Assembly (NCBI GenBank): GCA_018350325.1
Contig: JAEVLN010000004.1
Span: 3,286,001-3,350,000, forward strand
Direction of reading: 5' to 3'
Source: Globodera rostochiensis
Lineage: Eukaryota > Nematoda > Chromadorea > Rhabditida > Heteroderidae
Length of the DNA stretch: 64,000 nt
Shown: one piece after another, positions 12,254-23,551 of the stretch
How positions within the stretch are numbered: the first letter of the stretch is position 1
Layout: every line of letters begins with the position of its first letter
Notes under the pieces: generated by a model
Told to the model about the DNA's origin: nothing
Database searches by the model: none
The model's input: only the letters and a program-made list of their open reading frames with translations
Position numbers and translations under genes: made by a program

Positions 12254-13227
12254 TCAAGCGGTGAATGAAGTCCCTTCCGACTGATCAGCCGCACTCCTCC
12301 CGCCCTGGTGACCGCATCGGACCGGCAAGTACAGCTTGAACTCGGCCGGTAATTCCTCTTCCGTGTAGAGACGGTCAGCAAAATACACTCGGCGCAGACG
12401 ACAATTCGCATGGATCTGAAAATGAAAAAATGTTTCAATATATTTATTTTTTGGTAACTAAAATGATTCCTCACATTATTAAAAATAGAAATGGTTTTTA
12501 AAAATATGCTTTTAGAGTTTAGGTGTTGCAAAACCGTCCATACAATTTCCTTTTAAGTTTAAAGAAAACGAACCTGTATCCGCAGGGTCTCCACGTAAGT
12601 GCTGCCATAGGCTCGTTTAACAAAGTCCGCGAGATTGAACTGAACTTGATTCCAGCCTTCGTCCAGTCGGAGAGGCATCGTGCAGATGAACGGCTTAACG
12701 CGCGTCGTCGATTGGAAGTTGGAGGCGCGAAAGCGTCGCTTCATCCCTTTATCGTCCAAAACCTGATTTGGAAAATAAATTTAAAATGGACAAAACCAAT
12801 GTTCCAACCTGCACTTCAAAAGTGAAGTATTTCTTCATGTTTTTGACCGTCATCACAAAATAAGGGAGTTTGATGCCCAGCGTTTTCTTCGGGTCAAGCG
12901 GACAAGTGACGTATGTTGTGCTTAAGGGAAGTAAAAGAAAATCGATTAATTTTGCGCGCGAGTTGAGTTCAATCTCACCTGACATTGTTGCCAAGCAGTT
13001 CAATAACCGAGGATTGGATGTCTGAACAAGACAAATCTTTCTAAGAAAAATGATGAATATGCACCCTCATCGGTTATCCGTTTGATGTGACCATTCCGTA
13101 CACTCTATCAAATTTTAAATAAGATTTATAGAAAACATTAAACCACCTTGTCCCAAATCTGCAATGGCTTACTTCCAATACTGTACAGAACTGACAACAA
13201 TCCACTTTGAAAAGTATTGTGGAACAT
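12254..13227 (-). CDS. cfap20: CFAP20 (BUG22) family protein
   Basis: Six exons, all in phase: 13227-13147, 13104-13065, 13021-12979, 12920-12809, 12762-12574, 12415-12254, giving 208 residues. The protein starts [20 protein letters not shown] and contains [46 protein letters not shown] and [15 protein letters not shown]. These match the very conserved vertebrate CFAP20 nearly residue for residue. The C-terminal tail (about 25 residues after LYLPV) is longer and divergent. CFAP20/Bug22 proteins are ciliary and centriolar microtubule factors needed for normal axoneme structure and motility in other organisms. Nematode cilia are sensory and immotile, so the role here is open. The gene is divergent from FAM50, 360 bp apart. 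Confidence 0.95.
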
Positions 13228-13587
13228 ACGGCTTTCAAAAGATCTAAAAAACGCTGAAACAAAGTAAAGAGACACTGAATTTTGGATTTATAAACAAAGG
13301 GAGGAAAGAAGGAAAAGGCTTTTTAATCTTCTCAAAATAAGCCATTGCCATGGAGATAATAATGCAAAAAAAGAGATATTGGTCAGTGGTTCACTACGAG
13401 TCCAGTCCATTGAAGAGCCTGGAGGGGGCGGGAAAAAGGGGGGAATCCCGCTCCCGGTAAATTTTCTTTTTTCCCGTAAATAATTCTTTGGCGAAGTGTT
13501 TCAAAAAATTATTCAAAATAAAAATTTCGGAAGTTTTTAGAAATAAACCAATAAAGCTTTATTTTGTTTCAGCAATTCAGTAATTCG

Positions 13588-15363
13588 ATGTCGCAAGCGG
13601 ATGCCGGACGCATTATTCACATTGGAAAGCGGCGAGAGCGTGCCAAGGAGGACATTGAGAGCCAACGACAACGGCTTGAGGAGGAGCGACGAAATTGTGA
13701 GGAAAATTTAATTCTTTTTTGAAAGTTTACGGAAAGGCATTTCATTTTGCAGTGGCGAACAGCATCAAAACAAAGTTCACCACCAATGTGGACGAGCAGG
13801 AGGAGAAGTTCAAGGCGCGGACGGTGGGGCTGGTGACTCTGGACGAAGTGAAGGAGAGACAGAACGAATTTTTTTACGGGTTCGCAATTTTAACCTTCGA
13901 AAGGGCCGTAAGAATTTTTGCAGAAAATTTTTTTCCCGAAGTCAATTTAAGAGGGGGGGTGAACTTTTTGATGGTCCAAAAATTACGTTTTGCAAATAAA
14001 AACCCTATGGTTTTTTTGTCATCAAACATTCGGGGCCCGGCTACCAAAATAATAAAAAGAAGAAATTTATAAAATGAAACAAAAAATCAGAGAATTAACG
14101 AATTTCTTCAGTGACCCATCGTCGAAATTTCCAAGCGAAGGTCGGCCCAAATTTGAAAGGGCCGTACAAAAAAGAGTCCTTTCCTTCGGTGCTTTCGATG
14201 ACGACGACGACGAAGAGGACGAAGGGCTGATTCCAATCACCAAAAAGCGACTCGGCATGGACCCCACCGTGGACACCTCGTTTCTGCCAGATCGCGAGCG
14301 AGACGATCAGTTGCAACGGTTTGTTAGGAATGTGTTTAGTCTTGGGCACGGACTTTTGCGTGTTTTTCTGAAGCTTTTGCGGATATTCTTTAAATTTGAA
14401 AAGGACAAAATTTACTTTCTGAATGAGCATTTTTTATTTATTTTTGTTTTTATTGATTCAGCGAGCGCGAACGGATCGCCAGAGAATGGCAAGAAATGCA
14501 GGAGAAGGAGAAGAATGAGGAGATAATGGTCGCATTTTGCTACTGGGACGGGTCCAGCCATCGCAAAGACTCCAAAACTAAAGTTTTTTTTAAAATCCGA
14601 TAATTTTTTCCAAATTTTTATTCTTATTGCGATGCGACGTAATTCCTTTTTTAGAAAGGGGCGACAATTGCGCAGTTTCTACAAAAGGCATTGGATGTTC
14701 GTCTTGATTTTGGCCTTATTCACTATCAGAACATGGCATGTTTTAGAGATTTCGCAAGGAGTTCCTCGAGTTGAAGTTGGCCACCGTGGACAATCTGATG
14801 TTTGTGAAAGAGGACTTGATCATTCCACACTTTTACACGTAATGTTTGCTCATTTAAAGGTTTATTAAATTTTAAAATTATGGTTTAAAAGCCCTAGGCT
14901 TAGCACGAAATTTTGAATTTGCTTAAACCCAATTGAAATGTCTCCGATCTTTCAGCTTCCAAGACTTCATAAAAACGCGGCAGATGGGCAAAACCGGGCC
15001 GCTTTGGCAATTCGAAGCAGTCGGTGAAATTCGCGTGCGACAGGACGCGGCGCTGGACATTGGCGAGTCGCACCCGGTGAAGGTGGTCAGGGCGCGTGGG
15101 GGTCGAGTCCACCAAAATCCCAAATAGGAAATTGGCCATCATTAATTTGTTTTTGACCGGTGGTTAGGTCGGTCATTAAGAGAAAGCCAAAAGTATTCGG
15201 TGCCCTCCCCCCGGTTTGATTTGTTATCGGACCGCTATTTGTTCAGGTCATTCTGCGCAGTTGGTACGAAAAGAACAAGCACATTTACCCGGCCTCGCGC
15301 TGGGAGCCGTTTGTGCCGGGGAAAGTTTACAAGCGAACAATTGACGATTTGTCCACCATTTAA
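13588..15363 (+). CDS. fam50: FAM50 (XAP5) family nuclear protein
   Basis: Exons: 13588-13696, 13753-about 13879, about 14112-14318, 14462-14582, 14655-14696, 14747-14838, 14956-15082, 15247-15363. Apart from the weakly conserved middle (exon 2 end / exon 3 start), all junctions hold phase. Diagnostic segments are [58 protein letters not shown], and the C-terminal [19 protein letters not shown]. These are the core of the XAP5 domain. FAM50A in vertebrates is associated with the spliceosome; a role in mRNA processing is therefore likely. TTTTGTTTCAG lies 16 bp before the ATG and is a good cis or spliced-leader acceptor. The gene faces the GPCR tail-to-tail, with only 161 bp between their stop codons. 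Confidence 0.93.
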
Positions 15364-15524
15364 TATTTTCATGTACAACTTTTAGTGCAAAAAAAACAAT
15401 TTATTAAAATGAGCAACAATTTCCCTAATTAGAAGAAAATATACATAATTTCAAATGAGCAAACATTAATTGGTTGATCAATTCGCGTTTTGGCATTGTG
15501 CCAACAAACGGCAGAAAGCGGCTT

Positions 15525-18237
15525 TCAAATGTTTCCATTGGCCCTGAGGCCGATTGTCAACCGGCAGCTTTCGTCTGCTGTCGCCTCGCCTTTGTCGAGA
15601 CCAATCGCTCCTTCTGGATTTGTTCTTTCGTCGTTGCCCTCCGGCGCTTTTTCCCGACTGATTAGTGAAGAGCTGACTCGCGAAATAGCCATCGCCACCA
15701 CAACGCGGTCAAAGTCGGTGCCGATCTGCGGCAGTTCGCTACTCTGGTGGTGCCTGACAAATGAGTGAAGAAAAAAGTTCAAATTTTTAAAAATCATTTG
15801 TTAATCATCGCCCATTATTAAATGAGAAATTGCTTAGCTTTAGAGCTTTAATGGATTCAAATGCTTGATTTAATTTTGAACATTTTATTCTCCCCCCCCC
15901 CCCAAATTGTTGACAATGAGCGGCGTTCAACCCTATCTTCGTCCACTCACAAATCAGCACCATCGTCGGGGGTCAGTTTCCCGTCCCGACCGATCCCCCC
16001 CCCCCCCCCCCCGCAGTCGGGCCACCTCAGCGAGTAGCGCCTGCTGACGGGCGTGTACATTGTCGTCGAGGTGGGTCGGCACGAAGAGTTGTGCCGTTGG
16101 AGTGCCCTCGTCCCATTCCCGTCCTTGGCCCTACCGTCGCATGAGGCACAGAGAAAGTCGCAGAAGGCGAAGCGCAACTCCTCGTTGCAGCTCAGATAAA
16201 TGGCCAGCCGGGAGGCACAGCTGAGAACGTACAGCATGGAGATGACGTCGGTGATAGTCTCGTATATCTGCAAGAGCAATTTGAGAGAAGAACAAATTTC
16301 AGGTCAAAAACGGGATCATTGGCATTCGAAAATGCATTTTGTAGGTTTTTTAATTTAAAATCGAGCACATCGTAGTAATGTTCGCTCTGAGTGGAAGCCA
16401 AGTCTAGGTACTCCCACGCGGTGATGAACACATTGGGGAAGTTGGCCAGCAGATAGGAGCACACGATCAGCACGAGCAGACGGGTGGCCGATCGGACTCG
16501 GAGCTAAAAGTGACTTTTTGAATGGGGGGGAGGCTAAAAGGATGAATGAAAGCGCACCTTATGGTCATAAGCACCTCCAAAACGGAACATCGCCGCCGAC
16601 CGTTTCTGTTTTCGGAGTCTCAAAACTTAAATAAAATGGACCCTTTCGCATTTTCTGCCGCCCGCTGCTGACCGACCTATGCGCGTGTTCAAATAGGCGA
16701 GAAAGAAAAAGGGCACAAACACTGAATTTACAAAATTTAAAAATGCGTTTTTTGCCAATTTTTGAAATTTGACTTACCGGTGGCAATTGTTCGAATCTGA
16801 TGGGAAAGAGAGCAAATAATTGGTATATTTTAATTTAATTAATTTTATTCTCACGTAAAAGCGGAAAATGGTTCCGTACATCCAATTTTCGGCCAAAAGC
16901 GACAGTTGCGGTTCGAACTCTGTCAGTCCGGTGCAATTGCCGTTCCGGACAAGCTGAAGATATGACAAAGAATTTACCGTATCTTCCGGGGATATGGTAA
17001 TCGTAGTCCACGGGGTTTAAAAACGATGCGTCCAACACTCATTACTCTTTCAATTAACGATTTGAAAGTTAAGACTGTTTTTTTTTTGTTTAAGTTTCTC
17101 TCGCCCCCTCAGTGCCGAGCAGTACCAGTAGTACCTCCACTTCAAAAATGGACGTTCCCCGCAGGACAATTGAGAGACAGAGGGCACACAGCGCCAGTTG
17201 GGCCCGGTTGTTGCGGAAGCAGGCCAACTGGGGCGACTTCAGCGTGATTAGAAAGCGTTCATAACAACCGAGAATGATCACTGATTGGAAATGTTCGAAA
17301 TTTCGTTTTTGGGTTTAGATTTTGATGAAATGGACTCACTGAGGCAAGAAAATGTCATGGACACCTTAAAATGTTCTTTTCAAAAACACAGCAAATGAAA
17401 AGCAGCAAAATCACATGGCAAAGTGCCAAAAGCGGTCCCACATAGCTCCACCACAGTCGGGACAGCCACAGAAGTTGGACCTGTAATTTGTTTTGGGACG
17501 CTTTGGACATTTTTTATCGAAATCCTCCGAGGCCTACCCGATTTTTGATGATGTCCATGGCGATGACGGGCCCGTAGCAGGCGGACAAAAACGCGTCGGA
17601 GAGAGCCAGTAAGCCGAGGAAGAAAAAGTTGGAGTTGCGGGGTCGGAGCAGTACACAGGCGATCAGTGCGTTGCACACCAAAGAAATGGCACTGAAATTG
17701 AATTCTTGAAAATTTTAAAATAATTTATTTAAACATTTTGTTGGGCTTTAACCCATTTGAAGAAGTTCAAAGAATGATAATAAATCATTTTTCAGAAAAG
17801 ACTTTCGCTTTTTTAAGAATTATGTCAATGGACTCAGAAAATTACCTGAGAAAAGTGCCGAGCACTGCCACCAAATACCTTTTGAGAATTTGAAAAATAA
17901 AATTATTAAATTTCTATTTTTTAGCTTTATTTATTAACTTTGAAGAGATTATCGAAGAATTACTTTTATCTTTTAACCCCTTAAAATGATTCTCGGAATT
18001 TTACTTCTAAGAACCCAATTAGAGAATATTTAATTAAGCATTTAGCTCCATTTTCCTACCGGCTTTTCCCTACCCAAAAACATATTCACTTAAACCACCA
18101 ACTTTTGGCTGGCTTGTCATAAACAGACCAAGAAGCCATGGTCATTAGGAAAGCTCTCACCAACGCCGATCCGGGAAGATATCCAGTGCGCAGTTTCCCT
18201 CCGCCTCCCCCTCAAAGAGTTGCGCAGGCGTCGGCAT
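15525..18237 (-). CDS. Rhodopsin-class neuropeptide GPCR, FMRFamide-receptor-like
   Basis: Exons: 18237-18161, 17878-17846, 17691-17538, 17480-17415, 17364-17340, 17280-17135, (loop 2 exon unresolved), 16953-16855, 16796-16778, 16721-16677, 16625-16558, 16503-about 16369, 16267-15951, 15753-15525. Seven membrane segments are visible: TM1 YLVAVLGTFLSAISLVCNA, TM2 FFFLGLLALSDAFLSACYG, TM3 ending GCYERFLITL (the DRY-equivalent ERF), TM4 QLALCALCLSIVL, TM5 VFVPFFFLAYLN, TM6 RLLVLIVCSYLLANFPNVF, TM7 SMLYVLSCASRLAIY. ERF after TM3 and the TM6/TM7 pattern resemble the nematode frpr group, but the ligand cannot be told. A long serine-rich cytoplasmic tail follows a G-run in the penultimate exon. The exon for extracellular loop 2 (about 16980-17040) does not splice in phase. 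Confidence 0.8.
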
Positions 18238-21200
18238 CGACGTGGCGCCGTAGGCAATAAGGCGTCCCCTTCAGGCCGAGTGCCGATCGGTTACGGAACA
18301 GAAAACAAAATAAACGAAAAAAAGCAAAATTGGGTTGAAATAAACATTTATTGTCGCATTTTAGCGGGCATTTCCGCCCGCCAAAAGGTGCCTAATGCGC
18401 TATCGGTGTGCCGCGGCACCAACCACTCATTACTTCCTCATGGGAAGGGCAAAGATATGAAAAGGTTGGGGAGGTTGGAGGTTGGGGAGGGTTGCGGGGG
18501 TTGGGGGTTGGGGAGGTTGGGGGGTTGGGGAGGTTGGGGAGGTTGGGGGGGGGGGGTTGGGGGGTGGGGGGGGGTTGGGAGGTTGGGGAGGTTGGGGGGT
18601 TGGGAGGTTGGGGGGGGGGTTGGGGTTTGGGGGGGGGGGTTGGGGGGTTGGGGGGGTTGGGGAGGTTGGGGAGGTTGGAGGTTGGGGAGGTTAGAGGGTG
18701 TTTGGTTGGATTTGATTAACTGAATATGTGTGGGGGGGGGTGGGAGGTGTGTTTTTCCCTGTAATATTGCTTCTGTCCCTGCTGTTTCCCCCGAGGGGGT
18801 GGGAGCGGAGTGGGGGGGGGGGGTAAAATTCAATTAGCCGTAAGGCGGCGGCACCGGCCCAACCGACTGAATGGTAACCCCCGTGCCTTGTCCGAAGTGC
18901 CGAGAACGCACCGACAGCGACCCAGCGGCGATGAATAGCGGCAATTATAAAAAGAATCAGAAGTGACAAATGACAGCCGCCCCCTCCCCCCTCCCCCCCC
19001 CCCCCCTTCCCCTGAGGGGACGGACGGCAGCGAATTGGGGGAAACGACGGGCGCAAAACGCATTTTGGAGAACACGCGACGCCGCGCATGGGGTGAAGGA
19101 AGGTGAGCTTGGGAAAATAGCCGGCAGGCGTGCCAAAGAATCAAAATGTTCAAAAATATTTTCACAAATTATCGAAATCCAAAAGTTGTCGAGGTTCTCT
19201 CACAAATAAACTTTTTGTGTTGTTCGAGGGCATTTTCTGTTTTTAATCTTTTTGAAAGAATAATTAATAAACATTTTATGAATTCGGCTTGATTAAGCAT
19301 TGTTGCCCAATGGGCGGGAAAAGAATTCGCCCGCCTCAAAAAATGTGCCCTTTTCTTTCCACGGGCAGCGGCCATTTCCCAAGCAATTATCGGTTTTGTG
19401 AATATTAAGATTGGCACGTCCAATATTTATTCTTTAAAAAAACTTAAAAGTCCGGACATAATATGTAATAACAGTTTAGGTACTTACTTTCTTCATCAGT
19501 TGAACTCGTCAAAATTCCCATATTTAAAGTTCGGACGGAAGAAAAGTCATTTTGGGGTTTCACACCAAAAGCATTGCTTTTCATAAATTAGTCGGAATTT
19601 GCAACTTAAAATTTCCCAGGAAACGATATGTAAGGAAAGGCCGGCGGGTAAAGCGATTCCCCCTGCCCCCTCAACTTCCCCCGGGGCGACATCGTATCCT
19701 TTGGCCCACCCAAAATTTTGGGGCGTCCCACATTTATGACGTCATTTTCGGAGTTTTAAAAAATTTACTTTTGAAAAAGAATTAATTATTATTAAAAAAT
19801 GAGATTAAGAAAAATGAAATGCGCGTGATGTTGGCACGCAATCGAATTCCGAGAAACTGACAAATGAGAGAAAGTGCAACGACAGGCAACCCGACGAACA
19901 CCTGTCCGTCCGTTCACCCAAACATCGCACGCAAATGTCGAAGACAAAAGAAATAAATTCCGTGTCGTTTATGAGAATATTTTTATGTAAAAATGACATT
20001 GAGGAAATTGACAAAATTACTAATATCGCAAAAAAGACAAATTTAAAAATGCTTTGGGGGACAAAAATAAAATTTATTTGTTAATCAAAGGGTTTGTAAA
20101 CGCAAATGATCATTTGCACAAAACAACGCAATTTACAGACTTTAGACTTTAACTTATGTTGCAAAATCAAGAACCTATGAAAATATACGAAAAAGGCGAT
20201 GATAATGGCGGTGACGAAGAAAAGTAAAATCCCCGCGGGAATTTCTCATCAAAAATTAATCTATTGAAGCCTTCGCCGCTAAAGCCAGGGAATATGACTT
20301 CGGAGGGCCCAGATTTGTGCCACGGAGGGCCTTTTGAGAATGGCAAATGGCAGGAAAGCCCATTTAAAAGGGAATTTCCGATATTCAGTGAAAATTGGGG
20401 GGGGGGGGGGGACAGCCCCCCCCCCCCCATGAGGGAGGGGTCTCCTTTGTTTCTTTGTTTTTGGAGGAGGGGACAGAACTGCGCTGCAATTTGATAGGGC
20501 CGAGCAATTAAGCCCCCCCCCCCCGCGGATACAAAACGGAAGAAGCCTACGCCACGCCCCGCAGTGACAGCGGTGGGAATTGTTTGCAGGCACAGGACAT
20601 TTCGGAAATGGAAGAAGCGGACTTTGAAACCGATCGAACTAATGCATAATTGACGAGACGTAAGCCAGGCACCGAATTTCCTTTTCGCCGGCACCTATTT
20701 TCTGGACCAAAATAATCGGTGATCCATCAACAAACATTCTGGGGCTTAACCGTTCTCCGTTCGAATCAACTTTTTAATAATTAAAACGATAAAAATTGAT
20801 ATTATATTTGCGGCACCGCATCTGAAAACGTTGGAATAAACTATTTTTTTAATGTTGCATCCCATCGACAGTATTCACCCAAATTTGTTCTTTTTTGGAT
20901 GATGGGACGGACGGAAGTTGTTTTGAAGCGCCCGAAGGGGAGAGCGTATTTGACGCGTCGCGAGGGGGGGGGGGAAGGAAGGCACTCACTTAAGCAAAGG
21001 ATGATGGCACTGCCGGAGTGTGCAGGGGAGAAGCATTCCTCCGGATGTCATACATACCTCGGCAGAGATGAGGCATATTCTCGTAATTATTCCAACGCAG
21101 CCCTTCCCACCGGCGGAGAGAAGACCCTACGGGGAGGAAGCAGCTCGTCCCGACGTGGCATATAATTTGTGGCTGAATGGTGTCTAAAGGGCATTTGGAC

Positions 21201-21601
21201 GAGGTGGACGGCGCAGTTCCATTTCCTCTACCATCAGCAGGACGGGCAATGAGAAGGGCCCAATTTCATTCGGCTCATTAAACCCCCGAGCAAAATGCGT
21301 CGCTCCATTATTGGGTCACGATGGGAGGAGAAAATGCCTGAGGGGAAAAAGGGGGCGGGGGGGGGGGGGGAGGGAAGTCCATTATTGCGGGCTCTGGAAA
21401 TCCAAACAATTTTTGCGGGCATAGAATTCAAACACAATCAATCGTGAGTGGATGAATATCATCATATCATCTGAATAATTGGAGAGAGCCCCCCTTCACG
21501 TCATGTCCATCCTGAGGGCATGAATGAATTTACCCCCCCCCCCCCCCCGGATTGAATATCACACATCCCTTTCATCCATCGTCCTCATTCTTCCGCTTCG
21601 A
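18238..21601. other. 3.4 kb gene-poor stretch
   Basis: Contains the GGTTGG minisatellite, several C/G runs (18750-18830, 18990, 20400-20425, 20512, 20970, 21358, 21535) and no supported exon chain. The 175-residue minus frame at 20167-20694 crosses three homopolymer runs, has no domain I recognise and is not called. Confidence 0.5.
18463..18710. repeat. GGTTGGGGA minisatellite
   Basis: Plus strand is built from GGTTGGGGA and GGTTGGGGG units for about 250 bp, with no C and almost no A outside GGA. Glycine/leucine/tryptophan frames here are compositional. The strand asymmetry and G4 potential are extreme. Confidence 0.95.
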
Positions 21602-23237
21602 TTATCCGACCACGGCAATTGTTGTTGTGCCATTATTGTTCAATGCATTCGGTGGCTCTCGCGTCGTGGATGAGAGCATCGATGAAACGTCGAGATGGAG
21701 CGGCTGATGAGACGATGGTTGTGCCCCGTGGGATGGAACTGCTTGGTCCAGGAAGAACACCTTACAATTTGGGTGAAAAGAAAAAGTAAATTCAAAAAAA
21801 CAAAACCGATGACCCCCCTAAAATTACCTTTAAACAAAGTGCCAAAAGGGCATGTGCCAGAAAGATGGCCAGGACAAAGCCAAACGCGGTCTAAAAAGGA
21901 AATAAACGAATAAATGGAAGCATAAAAAGGAGGCAATTTGTCACCCACCAATCTGTTCGGGTCCTCCCTGACGGTTGGCCACAGTGCAAGTACCTGATGA
22001 TTTAATGATGCGTTTTGTTAGTCGAAATTGTTGAAATTCAAAAAAATAAATTAACAGAAATTTCTTTTTGTAATACCAAAACGGATCCGGTGAGCACAAC
22101 AGCGCTGACAGCCAATGTCCAGCGGGCTATCGAAAAGGGAAAGAGGAGCCAAAGAGCCGTGACGGGGATAAACGGGGCCAAGGAGTAGCCGAAAGCACAC
22201 AACAAATCGAAGAAGGAATATTGGAGGCCTTGCGGACGGTGGTACCACAGAAAGGCATAAACCAACGACGGCAACGTCAACACGTAGCCGAACACAAGGG
22301 AAGTCGCACCGGTCACTGGAGGAAAAGCGAGAAAGTGAATTAAGGCGGACAGAAAAGAGAGAATAAATAAACAAAAAAAAAACGAAAAAAGAAAAGGAAA
22401 AAAAGAAAATGCGTTCAAACGGACCAAAACTAAAATCGCTGGTAAACAGCGCATTCGACCCGTAAGACTGCAAAAAGCGTGCCAAATTGCCGACGATTGC
22501 AATAGAAAACACGAGCGTAACGCACACCTAAAAAAAGAGGCAAAAAATCATTTTGCCAATAAAATTTTGTCAAAATTAAGACCCAAAATGGCCCCCACAA
22601 GTCCGGGTTGGGCTGCACAAAGTCGGCGATGAAATTGCCCGTTCGACGGGGCATCGCGCTGTTCAACAGCCGAGAAAAAACCTAAAAAATCATTTTGAAA
22701 ATTTGTAATTCAAAGGCATTGGACTTGCTGCTCGTCGATGTCGAAGAAGCGCCGGTAAAAGGACAGCGAGAGAAAGTGCGGCTTCGCTGGCTCGTCCTTT
22801 TGGGGTTCGTTGGACGAAACGTCCAACAAATTGCCCGAGAGAATTGTCTGAAAAAAATTCAAAAAATGAACGCGAATATTCCGGTTCTTTTCGGTTATGG
22901 GTTATCAAGGCCGCTAATCACGAAGTTAACAACCGATATTTAATATTCTCGAAATTATTTTTTATTTTAAAAAGTGATTTTGCATTTTACGACCCAACCG
23001 TTTATCTAAATTAACGACAATCCAAAAGATTTTTAAATTGCACAAACAAATCGTCCAATTCCATAACCAAAATGTTCCTAATGCTTTACCGGATCTGGCG
23101 GAGGCTTATTGACCGCGTCGGAATTGAAAAAATCAGCAGAAGCGGCCCCACCAGCGGATGGGAAATCTGGGCGACATTTGATTAAAAGAAACCTATGAAA
23201 AGCAAATAAATGCACCTCTAAACTCCAACCTGTCCAT
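21602..23237 (-). CDS. YIPF1/YIPF2 family Golgi membrane protein
   Basis: Nine exons, every junction in phase: 23237-23216, 23166-23090, 22847-22725, 22681-22583, 22527-22431, 22315-22077, 21993-21949, 21890-21828, 21760-21602, giving 307 residues, the usual YIPF1 length. The N-terminal cytoplasmic half has FYRRFFDIDEQQV, then PDLWGPFW before the first helix. Five hydrophobic segments follow, including LVFGYVLTLPSLVYAFLW, FGYSLAPFIPVTALWLLFPF and WTLAVSAVVLTGSVLVL, then WPTVRED. These are the Yip1-domain landmarks of the YIPF1/2 subgroup. Yip1 proteins bind Rab GTPases and act in Golgi structure and vesicle transport. The gene lies 314 bp downstream of ZRANB2 on the same strand, so an operon is possible. 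Confidence 0.93.
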
Positions 23238-23551
23238 TTTATTGGCGTTTCAGAAATTGTTTTAATTAGATGATTAGAAAAATATAATATTAAAATATTG
23301 CATAATGCCGAAGACATTCATTTTGAGTTAAAAGTGGTGTGCATTTTACAATTTATTCAAAAACAAATGGCGGACACAAACTTAAAATCGTATTCATCAA
23401 AATAACGTCAATGCCAACTCTGTTCCAAATTTGTAGAGAATTTTATCAAATTACCACGAATTTTTGGAATTTCAATAAAATTTCGACTAAATATTTGATC
23501 AAAATTTCTAAAAAAAAGGGAATTTGATAAAGCTCCATCAAAATTAAACTT

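Noticed and set aside
20167..20694. 175-residue minus frame
   Set aside because: It crosses three homopolymer runs and shows no recognisable domain or intron structure.
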